Assembly (NCBI GenBank): GCA_945871545.1
Contig: CAMBWJ010000001.1
Span: 1 to 31,060 of the forward strand
Source of the DNA: an uncultured Clostridia bacterium
GTDB lineage: Bacteria > Bacillota_A > Clostridia > Christensenellales > Aristaeellaceae
Reading direction: 5' to 3'
DNA length: 31,060 bases
Shown here piece after piece: positions 1 through 6,917 of the stretch. Position 1 is the stretch's first letter. Every line of letters starts with the position of its first letter. The position numbers and the translations under genes are program-made. The notes under the pieces were generated by a model. That model had not been told where the DNA came from, made no database searches, and saw only the letters and a program-made list of their open reading frames with translations.

Positions 1-214
1 CCTTCACCGCGTCCACGGCGCTGTCCGCCGCGTCCCTGACCTTCTCCACCACCGGCGCTGCCTTCTCCTTCACGTCCTCGATCACCGGCGCGGCCTTCTC
101 GCGCACCTCGCCGACGGTCTCCTTCGCCTTCTCCTTCACGTCCTCCAGTACGGGCGCGGCCTTCTCCTTCGCCCGCTCCAGCGCCTCCTTCGCGCTGTTA
201 AACAGCTCGCTCAT
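1..214 (-). CDS. YtxH-like amphipathic repeat protein, C-terminus cut by window edge
   Basis: Read on the minus strand from an ATG at 214-212 to the window edge, giving 71 codons without a stop. The start is set by GGAGGAGG four bases upstream. The product is almost entirely charged amphipathic helix built on a repeated unit of about 11 residues (KEKAAPVLEDV, REKAAPVIEDV, KEKAAPVVEKV), with no cysteine, signal peptide or membrane segment in the visible part. Such Lys/Glu/Ala/Val repeats occur in YtxH-like and LEA/apolipoprotein-like small proteins linked to envelope or general stress. That is a similarity of composition only, and a specific function cannot be given. A good promoter lies upstream. 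The C-terminus and true length are unknown. Confidence 0.72.
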   Translation of the reverse strand, partial: MSELFNSAKEALERAKEKAAPVLEDVKEKAKETVGEVREKAAPVIEDVKEKAAPVVEKVRDAADSAVDAVK

Positions 215-226
215 GCTGCCTCCTCC

Positions 227-240
227 GCCGGAATTCCGGC
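227..240. repeat. 14-bp perfect palindrome next to the YtxH-like gene's ribosome binding site
   Basis: GCCGGAATTCCGGC is a perfect palindrome lying just upstream of the GGAGGAGG of the minus-strand gene and downstream of its promoter. It could be an operator, or could fold in the mRNA beside the ribosome binding site. No regulator is identifiable. Confidence 0.4.
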
Positions 241-259
241 CATATGTATTTCTGTATTT

Positions 260-288
260 ATTGTAGCATCGCGGCGCGCGTTTTTCAA
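260..288 (-). promoter_or_regulatory. Sigma-A promoter for the YtxH-like gene
   Basis: On the minus strand, TTGAAA (288-283) and TACAAT (265-260) are separated by 17 nt. They lie about 50 nt upstream of the ATG at 214. Confidence 0.65.
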
Positions 289-298
289 TCCCGGGGGC

Positions 299-327
299 TT
301 GCCAAAAACCCGAACATTCATTATAAT
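299..327 (+). promoter_or_regulatory. Sigma-A promoter for the tandem aldolase gene
   Basis: TTGCCA (299-304) and a perfect TATAAT (322-327) are separated by 17 nt. Transcription would start near 334, leaving a leader of about 85 nt. This promoter is divergent from the one at 260-288. Confidence 0.7.
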
Positions 328-418
328 ACAAATGGATATTACAAAAAAAGCAGCGGTCATTTAACAGTCCGCGTTGATAATCGAAGCAGACAGAATGAAT
401 ATTTGAGGAGGTTGAACT

Positions 419-1720
419 ATGAATTTTGAGCTTCTGCACCCGGCAGACCAGCTGGTGATGATCATGGACCGCATTTATTCCTACGGCATGACCACCACCT
501 CCGGCGGCAACCTTTCCATTCGCGACGAGAACGGCGACATCTGGATCACCCCCTCCGGCATCGACAAGGGCAGCCTGACCCGCGCGGACATCATGCAGAT
601 CAAGCCCGACGGCACGGTGATCGGCCTGCACAAGCCCAGCGTGGAGTTCCCCATCCACAGCAACATCTACAAGCTGCGCCCCGACCTGCGCGCCATCGTG
701 CACGCCCATCCCCCGGTGATGGTGGCCTTCAGCCTGGTGCGCCAGGTTCCCGACACGAAGCTGATCCCCAATGCCTCGTTGGTGTGCGGCGAGATCGCCA
801 TGGCGAAGTACGACATTCCCGGAAGCGAGCAGCTGGGCAAGAACATCGCCGAGAAGTTCGCCGAGGGCTACAATGCGGTTCTCATGGAGAACCACGGCGT
901 GATCTGCGGCGCGGGCGATCTGTACCACGCCTTCATGGTGTTTGAGACCGCCACCTCCTGCGCGCAGATCGAGCTGGACGCCCGCAAGCTGGGCGCACCC
1001 CGCCGCCTGAGCGATGCGCAGATCGCCATGGACAGCTCCAAGGCCCATCCGCCGCTGGACGCCTTCGAGGCCAAGCAGGTCTCCAGCGAGGAGCGCGCGG
1101 GACGGCGTGACCTGTGCACGCTGATCCACCGCTCCTACGACCAGCGCCTCTTCACCAGCACCCAGGGCACCTTCTCCATGCGCCTCTCCGACGGCTCCTT
1201 CCTCATCACCCCCTACATGAAGGACCGCAAGTATCTGGAGCCGGAGGACATCGTGCGCATCAAGGGCGGCATGTGCGAGCTGGGCAAGACCCCCAGCCGC
1301 TCGGTGCTGCTGCACCAGCGCATCTATGAGCTGCACCCGGACATCAATTCCGTCATCATCGCCCATCCCCCGGCGACCATGGCTTTCGCCGTGACCGACG
1401 CGGAGTTCGACTCCCGCCTGATCCCGGAGAGCTACATCTCCCTGCGCAATGTGGTGCGCCTGCCCTACGCCGCCACCACGCTGGACGTGGACGGCGCGGC
1501 AAAGACCTTCACGCCCCAGCAGCCGGTGATCCTGGTGGACAACCAGTGCGCCATCGTGGCGGGCACCTCGCTGCTTAACGCCTTCGACCGCCTGGAGGTG
1601 CTGGAGTACAGCGCCGCCGCCATCATCGCTGCCAGCGACATCGGCAAGCTGGTGCTGATCTCCGACGAGGAGATTCGCGATCTGAAGGTCGCCTTCAAGC
1701 TGACCGACGGCGAGGAATGA
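419..1720 (+). CDS. Tandem-domain class II aldolase/adducin family protein
   Basis: 433 residues, about twice the usual length of a class II aldolase, because two aldolase domains are fused. Domain 1 (about 1-200) has the phosphate-loop-like SGGN (28-31), the acid E76 and the zinc ligands H95, H97 (HAHPP) and H159 (ENHG). It is therefore probably a zinc-dependent aldolase, or a decarboxylase/epimerase of the fuculose-phosphate aldolase type. Domain 2 (about 225-433) aligns along its length, but E76, H95 and H159 correspond to S295, I314 and Q376, so it looks catalytically dead. The start is set by GAGGAGG at 405-411. A terminator-like hairpin follows. The substrate cannot be read from the sequence. 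A FucI/AraA-like isomerase and an SDR within 5 kb make a sugar or sugar-acid route plausible. Confidence 0.85.
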   Translation: MNFELLHPADQLVMIMDRIYSYGMTTTSGGNLSIRDENGDIWITPSGIDKGSLTRADIMQIKPDGTVIGLHKPSVEFPIHSNIYKLRPDLRAIVHAHPPVMVAFSLVRQVPDTKLIPNASLVCGEIAMAKYDIPGSEQLGKNIAEKFAEGYNAVLMENHGVICGAGDLYHAFMVFETATSCAQIELDARKLGAPRRLSDAQIAMDSSKAHPPLDAFEAKQVSSEERAGRRDLCTLIHRSYDQRLFTSTQGTFSMRLSDGSFLITPYMKDRKYLEPEDIVRIKGGMCELGKTPSRSVLLHQRIYELHPDINSVIIAHPPATMAFAVTDAEFDSRLIPESYISLRNVVRLPYAATTLDVDGAAKTFTPQQPVILVDNQCAIVAGTSLLNAFDRLEVLEYSAAAIIAASDIGKLVLISDEEIRDLKVAFKLTDGEE

Positions 1721-1750
1721 TCCCCCAGCCAAATCCCGAACATGCAGGAC

Positions 1751-1785
1751 AACGCCCCCGATTGCATTTCGCAGTCGGGGGCGTT
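1751..1785 (+). terminator. Hairpin after the aldolase gene
   Basis: Arms 1751-1765 and 1771-1785 pair over 15 bp with a single T-G wobble (AACGCCCCCGA with TCGGGGGCGTT at the base) around a 5-nt loop. The following tract (GCTGT) is poor in T, so this is a terminator-like hairpin and not a textbook one. Confidence 0.6.
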
Positions 1786-1904
1786 GCTGTCGCCAGAACG
1801 GTCAATGCGCTACGCCGCGTTCGTTCTGACGGGCGCAGCCCTCCGTTTTTGGGCGATTGCACGCCCATCCAGTAAAATTCCCGAAAAAAATCTTTCAAAA
1901 CCTG

Positions 1905-1933
1905 TTGACAAAGCGGCGAATGTGGAATATAAT
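1905..1933 (+). promoter_or_regulatory. Full-consensus sigma-A promoter for cysK
   Basis: TTGACA (1905-1910) and TATAAT (1928-1933) are separated by exactly 17 nt. Both hexamers match the consensus perfectly, predicting a strong promoter unless repressed. The start of transcription would be near 1940. Confidence 0.85.
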
Positions 1934-1980
1934 ACCTACAATTCCGGTATGAAATTATGGTTTATTTGACCTGTCATACC
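1932..1980 (+). promoter_or_regulatory. Overlapping inverted repeats across the cysK promoter and leader (candidate operator)
   Basis: ATACC (1932-1936) and GGTAT (1946-1950) form a 19-bp dyad that overlaps the -10 box and start site. The right arm, extended to GGTATGA (1946-1952), also pairs with TCATACC (1974-1980), which would lie in the leader RNA. Dyads with ATA...TAT ends resemble Rrf2-family (IscR/CymR type) sites, and CymR controls cysteine genes in Bacillota. Assigning this family is inference. Confidence 0.45.
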
Positions 1981-2014
1981 ATTGAACCGAACGAATGGAA
2001 GGGAGCATAATCAC

Positions 2015-2944
2015 ATGGGTATCTATCAGAAGATTACGGATCTGATCGGCGGCACGCCGCTTATGGAGCTGGGCAATTATGAGAGGAAGAACGGTCTGGA
2101 GGCGACGGTGCTGGCCAAGCTGGAGTATTTCAATCCGGCGGGCTCCATCAAGGACCGCATCGCCCGGGCCATGCTGGACGACGCGGAGGAGAAGGGCGTT
2201 CTAAAGCCCGGCGCGGTCATCATCGAGCCGACCAGCGGCAACACGGGCATCGGCCTGGCGGCGGTAGGCGCGTCCCGGGGCTATAAGGTGATCCTCACCA
2301 TGCCGGAGACGATGAGCGTGGAGCGCCGCAATCTGCTGAAGGCCTACGGCGCGGAGCTGGTACTCACCGACGGCAGCAAGGGCATGAAGGGTGCGATTGC
2401 GAAGGCGCAGGAGCTGGCGGAGGCCACGCCGGGCAGCTTCATCCCCGGCCAGTTCACCAACCCGGCCAACCCGGAGATTCACCGCAGAACCACTGGCCCG
2501 GAAATCTGGGCAGACACCGAGGGCAAGGTGGACATCTTCGTGGCGGGCGTTGGCACCGGCGGCACCATCACCGGCGTGGGCGAGTATCTCAAGTCCCAGA
2601 ACCCGAATGTGAAGATCGTGGCCGTGGAGCCTGCGGGATCCCCGGTGCTCTCCCAGGGCAAGAGCGGCCCCCACAAGATCCAGGGCATCGGCGCGGGCTT
2701 CGTGCCGGAGACCCTGAACACCGCCGTCTACGACGAGATCATCGCCGTGGAGAACGACGCGGCCTTCGCCGTGGGGCGCGAGATTGCCCGCACCGAGGGC
2801 ATCCTGGTGGGCATCTCCTCCGGCGCGGCGCTCTACGCCGCCACCGAGCTGGCAAAGCGTCCGGAGAACAAGGGCAAGGTCATCGTGGCGCTGCTGCCGG
2901 ACACCGGCGACCGCTACCTGTCCACGCCGCTGTTCACGGAATGA
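2015..2944 (+). CDS. cysK: Cysteine synthase A (O-acetylserine sulfhydrylase)
   Basis: 309 residues, the normal CysK length. This PLP enzyme makes L-cysteine from O-acetylserine and sulfide. Landmarks are the PLP lysine K46 in NPAGSIKDR, the substrate loop TSGNTG (73-78), the PLP phosphate loop GTGGT (180-184), the conserved [10 protein letters not shown] near 261-270 and the CysK-type end [13 protein letters not shown] start 33 nt further upstream is open in frame. ATG 2015 is preferred because GAAGGGAG sits about 10 nt before it and the protein then begins with the typical [15 protein letters not shown]. The gene stands alone: no serine acetyltransferase (cysE) is adjacent. It has its own consensus promoter with a candidate operator and a strong hairpin downstream. 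Confidence 0.96.
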   Translation: MGIYQKITDLIGGTPLMELGNYERKNGLEATVLAKLEYFNPAGSIKDRIARAMLDDAEEKGVLKPGAVIIEPTSGNTGIGLAAVGASRGYKVILTMPETMSVERRNLLKAYGAELVLTDGSKGMKGAIAKAQELAEATPGSFIPGQFTNPANPEIHRRTTGPEIWADTEGKVDIFVAGVGTGGTITGVGEYLKSQNPNVKIVAVEPAGSPVLSQGKSGPHKIQGIGAGFVPETLNTAVYDEIIAVENDAAFAVGREIARTEGILVGISSGAALYAATELAKRPENKGKVIVALLPDTGDRYLSTPLFTE

Positions 2945-2961
2945 GCGCATCAAAACAGAGA

Positions 2962-2994
2962 ACCGGCAGCGAACTGCATTCGTTCGCTGCCGGT
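2962..2994. terminator. Bidirectional terminator between cysK and the isomerase gene
   Basis: Perfect 13-bp stem, ACCGGCAGCGAAC (2962-2974) with its complement (2982-2994), and a 7-nt loop. It lies between two converging genes. The T-rich tract is better on the minus strand (TCTCTGTTTTG). Confidence 0.75.
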
Positions 2995-3014
2995 CGTTAT
3001 GTCTCTATGGCAAA

Positions 3015-4421
3015 TCAGCCGTCGATGTCCACCCAGTCGTAGCCCAGGTAGGTGGTGAAGGCCTCCTTGAGGATCTCCTTGACGTGGCTCTCGCAGATGG
3101 CGGTGTGGTGCTTGAAGCCGCCGCGCGCCAGCTTGATCAGCTTGTTCTCCAGATCCGGAATCTCGGCAACGCCGCAGCAGCCGAAGTACTCGGGTTCGAT
3201 CACGTCCTCGGTGATCTTGGCCTCGGAGGCGTAGATCACGATCTTGCCGTCCTTGGTCTGGCAGTTGGAGATGGTGATGGGCATGGCCTTGATGCGGCCC
3301 TCGTTGCAGCCCCAGCCGGAGCCGGGATCGTTCTTGGCGAACATCTTGTGCTCGGTGACGTGGCCCTTGCCTGCCATCAGGCTCTGGGCGACCGGGCCGC
3401 AGTGGAAGAGCACGACCTTGTTCTCCTCGTCGCCGTAGTTGTTGTTCCAGTCGAGCACGGCGCTGGGGCCCTCGCTGGCCAGGGACATGGCGCGCATGCA
3501 GATCGCGGAGCACATGTCGATCTCGCAGGAGGCGGCGATGCCGCGGTTGTTCAGGTCGGAGAGCAGCACGCAGGGGCACACGCGCAGGTAGGTTTCCATC
3601 TCGTTCCAGCAGCGCAGCGCCAGCGCGTCCAGATGGTACTCCTCGACGTACCAATCCAGCACGCAGCCGATCTTCGCCAGCGTCAGCTTGTTGGCCGGGG
3701 GAACGATGGAGAAGTCGGTGTAGTTCTCCAGATGGGCCATCTTGGCGACAACCTTTGCATCGTCGTCCTTCAGCGCGGCCACCATGTTGAACAGCTCGGA
3801 CAAGTCGAAGGATTCCACGTTGATGCCGTGCTTCTGCATGGCGATCTCGTCAAAGCGCACGGTCTTGAACGCGGTGGTGCGCGCGCCGATGCAGCCCAGG
3901 TTGAAGCGCTTCATGCCGTTGACCACGCGGCAGATGGCGGCGAAGTCGCGCAGGTTCTCCTGGAACTTGGGGCTCAGCGGATGAACCACGTGGGGCTTGA
4001 GCACCGTGAAGGGCACCTGATACTGGGTGAACACGTCGGTGACGGAGAACTTGCCGCAGTATGCGTCGCGGCGATGGGCGAAGTCCATCTTGCCGATCTC
4101 GTCCGGATAGGCCTGCATCAGAATCGGCACGCCCGCATCCTGCAGCGCGACGATCGCGCCGTTCTCGTCGGCGAAGATGGGCATGGAGAAGATCACGCCG
4201 TCGTACTCGCCCTGGTGCTGCTTCAGCCAGTCAGCGTACAGCTTGCCCTCGGCGCGGGTCTCCACGCCGCCGTAGCGGGTCAGCTCCGCGTCCATCATGA
4301 TGTAGTCGTAGCCCGCGTCGGTCACGGCCTTGACCATGTCCTCGCGCGCGCCGTAGATCAGTTCGCCGGGCATGAAGCCGCGGTTGCAGAAGCAGAGTGC
4401 AAAGGTCATCTTCTTTTTCAT
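3015..4421 (-). CDS. L-fucose/L-arabinose isomerase-family protein
   Basis: 468 residues, similar in length to AraA and shorter than FucI. The N-terminal half resembles the Rossmann-like FucI/AraA domain. The C-terminal half has the family's metal-site region: WNEME (272-276), LSDLNNRG (287-294), then CEIDM (299-303), with histidines H438/H439 near the end. Members interconvert an aldose and a ketose using Mn2+. Which of the acidic residues bind metal is inferred, and the substrate is unknown. ATG 4421 is preceded by AAAGGACT. The gene has its own promoter with an overlapping LacI-type palindrome, so induction by a sugar or catabolite control is likely. The SDR upstream may oxidise or reduce a related sugar. 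Confidence 0.78.
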   Translation of the reverse strand: MKKKMTFALCFCNRGFMPGELIYGAREDMVKAVTDAGYDYIMMDAELTRYGGVETRAEGKLYADWLKQHQGEYDGVIFSMPIFADENGAIVALQDAGVPILMQAYPDEIGKMDFAHRRDAYCGKFSVTDVFTQYQVPFTVLKPHVVHPLSPKFQENLRDFAAICRVVNGMKRFNLGCIGARTTAFKTVRFDEIAMQKHGINVESFDLSELFNMVAALKDDDAKVVAKMAHLENYTDFSIVPPANKLTLAKIGCVLDWYVEEYHLDALALRCWNEMETYLRVCPCVLLSDLNNRGIAASCEIDMCSAICMRAMSLASEGPSAVLDWNNNYGDEENKVVLFHCGPVAQSLMAGKGHVTEHKMFAKNDPGSGWGCNEGRIKAMPITISNCQTKDGKIVIYASEAKITEDVIEPEYFGCCGVAEIPDLENKLIKLARGGFKHHTAICESHVKEILKEAFTTYLGYDWVDIDG

Positions 4422-4508
4422 GGGTCTACCAGTCCTTTCTATGTATGTTCATCCTTGATTTGCATGTGAATTGATCCGCTCCCGCATATGGAGCGCTTCT
4501 TTGTTACT

Positions 4509-4537
4509 ATTATATACGCTTTGGCAAACGTTTGCAA
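4509..4537 (-). promoter_or_regulatory. Sigma-A promoter for the isomerase gene
   Basis: Minus-strand TTGCAA (4537-4532) and perfect TATAAT (4514-4509) with a 17-nt spacer. The leader would be about 80 nt and holds a small hairpin with arms 4477-4482 and 4490-4495. Confidence 0.72.
4521..4537. promoter_or_regulatory. LacI/CcpA-type palindromic operator over the isomerase promoter
   Basis: The core GCAAACGTTTGC (4524-4535) is a perfect 12-bp palindrome centred on CG, the hallmark of LacI-family and cre-like sites. It covers half of the -35 box and the spacer, a position expected for repression. No LacI-family regulator gene is in the window, so it could be a local sugar repressor or CcpA. Confidence 0.6.
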
Positions 4538-4563
4538 TAGCGGATGAAAGTTTTGGCCGGACT

Positions 4564-5280
4564 TCAGCCCTCCAGATGCCAGCCCCAGTCGTTGTGATAG
4601 ATCATCTGCTTCGTCATGCCGCCGTCCACGCAGATGTTTTCGCCGGTGATGAACCCCGCCATGTCGCTGCACAGGTACAGCGCAAGGTTTGCGATGTCCA
4701 TGGGATTCCCAACCCGCCCGGCGGGCTGCTGGGTCGCGTCCGGGCCCTCGTAGACGGTGTACGCGGTGTCGATCCAGCCCGGGGAGATGGAATTGACCCG
4801 CACCCGCCCGGCAAGGCTCACCGCCAGCGCGTGGGTCAGCGCCGCGATTCCTCCTTTGGCAGCGGTGTAGCTCTCGGTCTGGGGCTGGCTCATCCGGTCG
4901 CGGGTGGAGGAGAGGTTCACGATGGCCGCGCCGGGCGCGAAGTGGGGCAGCAGCAGTTTGGTGAGATAGAAGGGCGCGGCCACGCCCACCTGCAATGCGT
5001 AGTTGAACTGCTCCCAGCTGCAATCGTCGATGCCGTGCATCTCCGGCAGGGCGTTGTTGATGAGGTAGTCGATCCTCGCGCCGCCTGCGGTGATTTTGGA
5101 GACGAAGGCCTCCAGCACGCCGGGGTTGGAAATATCTCCCACGTAGTGGTCGCCGGGCGCAAGGTCAATTATATGTACCTTCGCGCCGTGCCGGACAAAT
5201 TCCTCGGCGATGCAGCGGCCGATGCCATGTGCGCCACCCGTCACCACTGCCGTTTTGTTCTCAAAGCAGAAAGCATGCAT
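4564..5280 (-). CDS. SDR-family NAD(P)-dependent oxidoreductase
   Basis: 238 residues, a classical short-chain dehydrogenase/reductase. It shows the cofactor motif TGGAHGIG (14-21), NNA (75-77, where NNAG is usual), the catalytic serine in NLSSTRD (S124/S125), the YxxxK pair Y138/K142 and PGWIDT (167-172). Longer in-frame starts exist. ATG 5280 is chosen because GGAGGAATT lies 8 nt upstream and the protein then begins just before the Rossmann fold. It may act on a sugar or polyol beside the isomerase, but SDR substrates cannot be assigned from sequence. No clear promoter was found. A 14-bp palindrome lies in its upstream region. Confidence 0.88.
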   Translation of the reverse strand: MHAFCFENKTAVVTGGAHGIGRCIAEEFVRHGAKVHIIDLAPGDHYVGDISNPGVLEAFVSKITAGGARIDYLINNALPEMHGIDDCSWEQFNYALQVGVAAPFYLTKLLLPHFAPGAAIVNLSSTRDRMSQPQTESYTAAKGGIAALTHALAVSLAGRVRVNSISPGWIDTAYTVYEGPDATQQPAGRVGNPMDIANLALYLCSDMAGFITGENICVDGGMTKQMIYHNDWGWHLEG

Positions 5281-5309
5281 TGGCAATTCCTCCATAAATA
5301 CGCTTTTGT

Positions 5310-5323
5310 GCAGAATATTCTGC
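5310..5323. repeat. 14-bp perfect palindrome upstream of the SDR gene
   Basis: GCAGAATATTCTGC lies 30 nt upstream of the SDR start, between it and the divergent rpsF promoter. It is a candidate operator for the SDR gene; the regulator is unknown. Confidence 0.4.
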
Positions 5324-5373
5324 CGGCGGGGCGTTTTCCCCTCCCATTTCCTCAAAATTTCACAATTCTACCC

Positions 5374-5401
5374 TTGCAAAAGCTGTCAGGATGCGTATAA
5401 T
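5374..5401 (+). promoter_or_regulatory. Sigma-A promoter for rpsF-ssb-rpsR
   Basis: TTGCAA (5374-5379) and perfect TATAAT (5396-5401) with a 16-nt spacer, about 60 nt before the leader hairpin and rpsF start. Confidence 0.78.
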
Positions 5402-5420
5402 TAACTATTAGCGCATCCTT

Positions 5421-5442
5421 GCCACGGCAAACCGACCGTGGC
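5421..5442 (+). promoter_or_regulatory. rpsF leader hairpin, candidate S6:S18 autoregulatory site
   Basis: GCCACGG (5421-5427) pairs with CCGTGGC (5436-5442) around an 8-nt loop that contains CCG (5432-5434). Known S6:S18 mRNA-binding leaders upstream of rpsF present a conserved CCG beside a hairpin and let the S6:S18 complex repress translation. Position and sequence fit. A covariance-model match was not tested. Confidence 0.5.
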
Positions 5443-5467
5443 CAAAGTCCATAAGGAGGTGAAACAC

Positions 5468-5902
5468 ATGAATCAATACGAAGTCATGTACGTCATTGAC
5501 GCAGCGCTGGAGGACAGCGCTCGCATCGAACTGATCGACCGTTTTTCCGAGCTGGTCAAGAAGAATGGCGGCGAAATCGACCGTGTCGACGAGTGGGGCA
5601 AGCGCCGTCTGGCCTATGCCATCAATTACAAGACCGAGGGTTACTATGTGCTGATGTACATCAAGGCGCCCTCTGAGCTGCCGAAGGAACTGGAGCGCAA
5701 CTTCCAGATCAACGACAAGATCCTTCGCTCCCTCGTGATCCGCTATGAAGGCGAAGTGCCCGCCAAGCGCGAGCCGCTGAAGCCCTACGCCGCCCGCGAA
5801 GCCGCAGCTCCGGCAGAAGCCGCCGCTGAGGTCGCTCCCGTTGTCGAGGCTCCCGCCCCGGCAGTGGTTGACGACGAGAAGCCTGAGTCGGAAGCCGAAT
5901 AA
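5468..5902 (+). CDS. rpsF: 30S ribosomal protein S6, with acidic Ala/Pro-rich tail
   Basis: 144 residues. The first 100 or so match S6 (MNQYEVMYVIDAALED at the start, then GKRRLAYAINYKTEGYYVLM). S6 binds S18 and the central domain of 16S rRNA. The start is set by AAGGAGGT (5453-5460), 7 nt upstream. Bacterial S6 is usually about 95-100 residues. The extra 40 or so here are Ala/Pro/Glu rich and end EKPESEAE, a low-complexity tail probably unstructured. It is first gene of the conserved rpsF-ssb-rpsR operon. Confidence 0.95.
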   Translation: MNQYEVMYVIDAALEDSARIELIDRFSELVKKNGGEIDRVDEWGKRRLAYAINYKTEGYYVLMYIKAPSELPKELERNFQINDKILRSLVIRYEGEVPAKREPLKPYAAREAAAPAEAAAEVAPVVEAPAPAVVDDEKPESEAE

Positions 5903-5932
5903 GTTTCAGCCCAACGAAGGCAGGTGCAAATC

Positions 5933-6367
5933 ATGAACAAAGCTATTTTGATCGGAAACCTCGCAAATGATCCCGAGAGCCGCACCACGTCCTCCGGAAT
6001 TGCCCAGTGCACGTTCCGCCTGGCCGTGCAGCGCCGCTTTGCCAACCAGCAGGGCGTGCGCGAGGCCGACTTTCTGACCATCGTTTGCTGGCGGCAGACT
6101 GCGGAGCTCTGTGCCCGCTATCTGTCCAAGGGCCGCAAGGTCGCGGTGGAAGGCAGCATTCAGACCCGTTCCTATGATGCGCAGGACGGCACGAAGCGCT
6201 ACGTCACCGAGATCATCGCCGACAGTGTGGAGTTTCTCTCATCCCGCGAGGACGGCGGCAGCCGCCAGGGCAACTTCGCCCCCGCTGCGCCCGCACCCGC
6301 GCCCAGAAGCGCCGCCCCGGCAAGCAGCGACTTTACCGAGGTTGACGACGACGAGCTTCCGTTCTGA
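5933..6367 (+). CDS. ssb: Single-stranded DNA-binding protein
   Basis: 144 residues. An N-terminal OB-fold starts MNKAILIGNLANDPE and includes FLTIVCWRQTAELC and VEGSIQTRSY. A flexible Ala/Pro/Gly linker follows, then the acidic tip DDDELPF that recruits repair and replication proteins. An in-frame GTG nine bases upstream is less likely than ATG 5933, because the family begins MNK and an AGGCAGG site is suitably spaced. It lies 30 nt after rpsF in the same operon and coats ssDNA during replication, recombination and repair. Confidence 0.95.
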   Translation: MNKAILIGNLANDPESRTTSSGIAQCTFRLAVQRRFANQQGVREADFLTIVCWRQTAELCARYLSKGRKVAVEGSIQTRSYDAQDGTKRYVTEIIADSVEFLSSREDGGSRQGNFAPAAPAPAPRSAAPASSDFTEVDDDELPF

Positions 6368-6427
6368 CCGGGAAACGGCCTCCGGGCCGAAGCTCCCACT
6401 TCTTGAATCTAATAGGAGGAACGAAAC

Positions 6428-6682
6428 ATGTCTGAAGATAGAGGCGATCGCGTACGCCGTCCCCGTGGCCGCAAGCCGCGCCGGAAGGTATGCCAGTTCT
6501 GCGTTGAAAAGGTTCAGCACATCGATTACAAGGATGTCTTGAGACTTCGCCGCTTCACCAGCGAGCGCGGCAAGATCCTGCCCCGCCGCATGACCGGCAC
6601 CTGTGCAAAGCATCAGCGTCAGCTGTCCACCGCCATCAAGCGCGCCCGGACCATCGCTCTGATGCCCTACGTGTCCGAATAA
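6428..6682 (+). CDS. rpsR: 30S ribosomal protein S18, zinc-binding (C+) type
   Basis: 84 residues, normal for S18. It carries C22 and C25 (CQFC), C59 and H62 (CAKH), consistent with the zinc-binding form of S18. Many bacteria also carry a cysteine-free paralogue for zinc starvation; none is in the window. The N-terminus is rich in Arg/Lys. AGGAGGA (6414-6420) lies 7 nt upstream. Last gene of the operon, followed by a clear terminator. Confidence 0.96.
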   Translation: MSEDRGDRVRRPRGRKPRRKVCQFCVEKVQHIDYKDVLRLRRFTSERGKILPRRMTGTCAKHQRQLSTAIKRARTIALMPYVSE

Positions 6683-6720
6683 GCGGATTGCAGAAGGCGT
6701 TCTGAACGAACGTACATCGA

Positions 6721-6755
6721 AACCCGTCCCCGTGGAACCACGGAGGCGGGTTTTT
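6721..6755 (+). terminator. Rho-independent terminator after rpsR
   Basis: The stem AACCCG...CCGTGG (6721-6735) pairs with CCACGG...CGGGTT (6738-6752), with a small internal loop and a 2-nt apex, and runs into TTTTT (6751-6755). Confidence 0.9.
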
Positions 6756-6850
6756 CGTCTATCTTATGGAAGAAAGGCGCATTTCCGGCCCCGGTTTGCC
6801 CGCCAAAAGCGGCGCGGGTGTGAAAAAAGACGGGCGGTTTGCGCGCCTGC

Positions 6851-6880
6851 TTGCAGGATGGGGCGCATCTGCGCTACAAT
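6851..6880 (+). promoter_or_regulatory. Sigma-A promoter for the solute-binding protein gene
   Basis: TTGCAG (6851-6856) and TACAAT (6875-6880) with an 18-nt spacer, 37 nt upstream of the ATG. Confidence 0.6.
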
Positions 6881-6917
6881 GGATGCAGATTCCGTCGGAA
6901 CCACAGGAGGTTGCAAT

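Noticed and set aside
2784..4469. 561-residue plus-strand open frame over the isomerase gene
   Set aside because: Shadow frame: low-complexity composition, begins inside cysK and opposes a gene with clear family motifs, promoter and operator.
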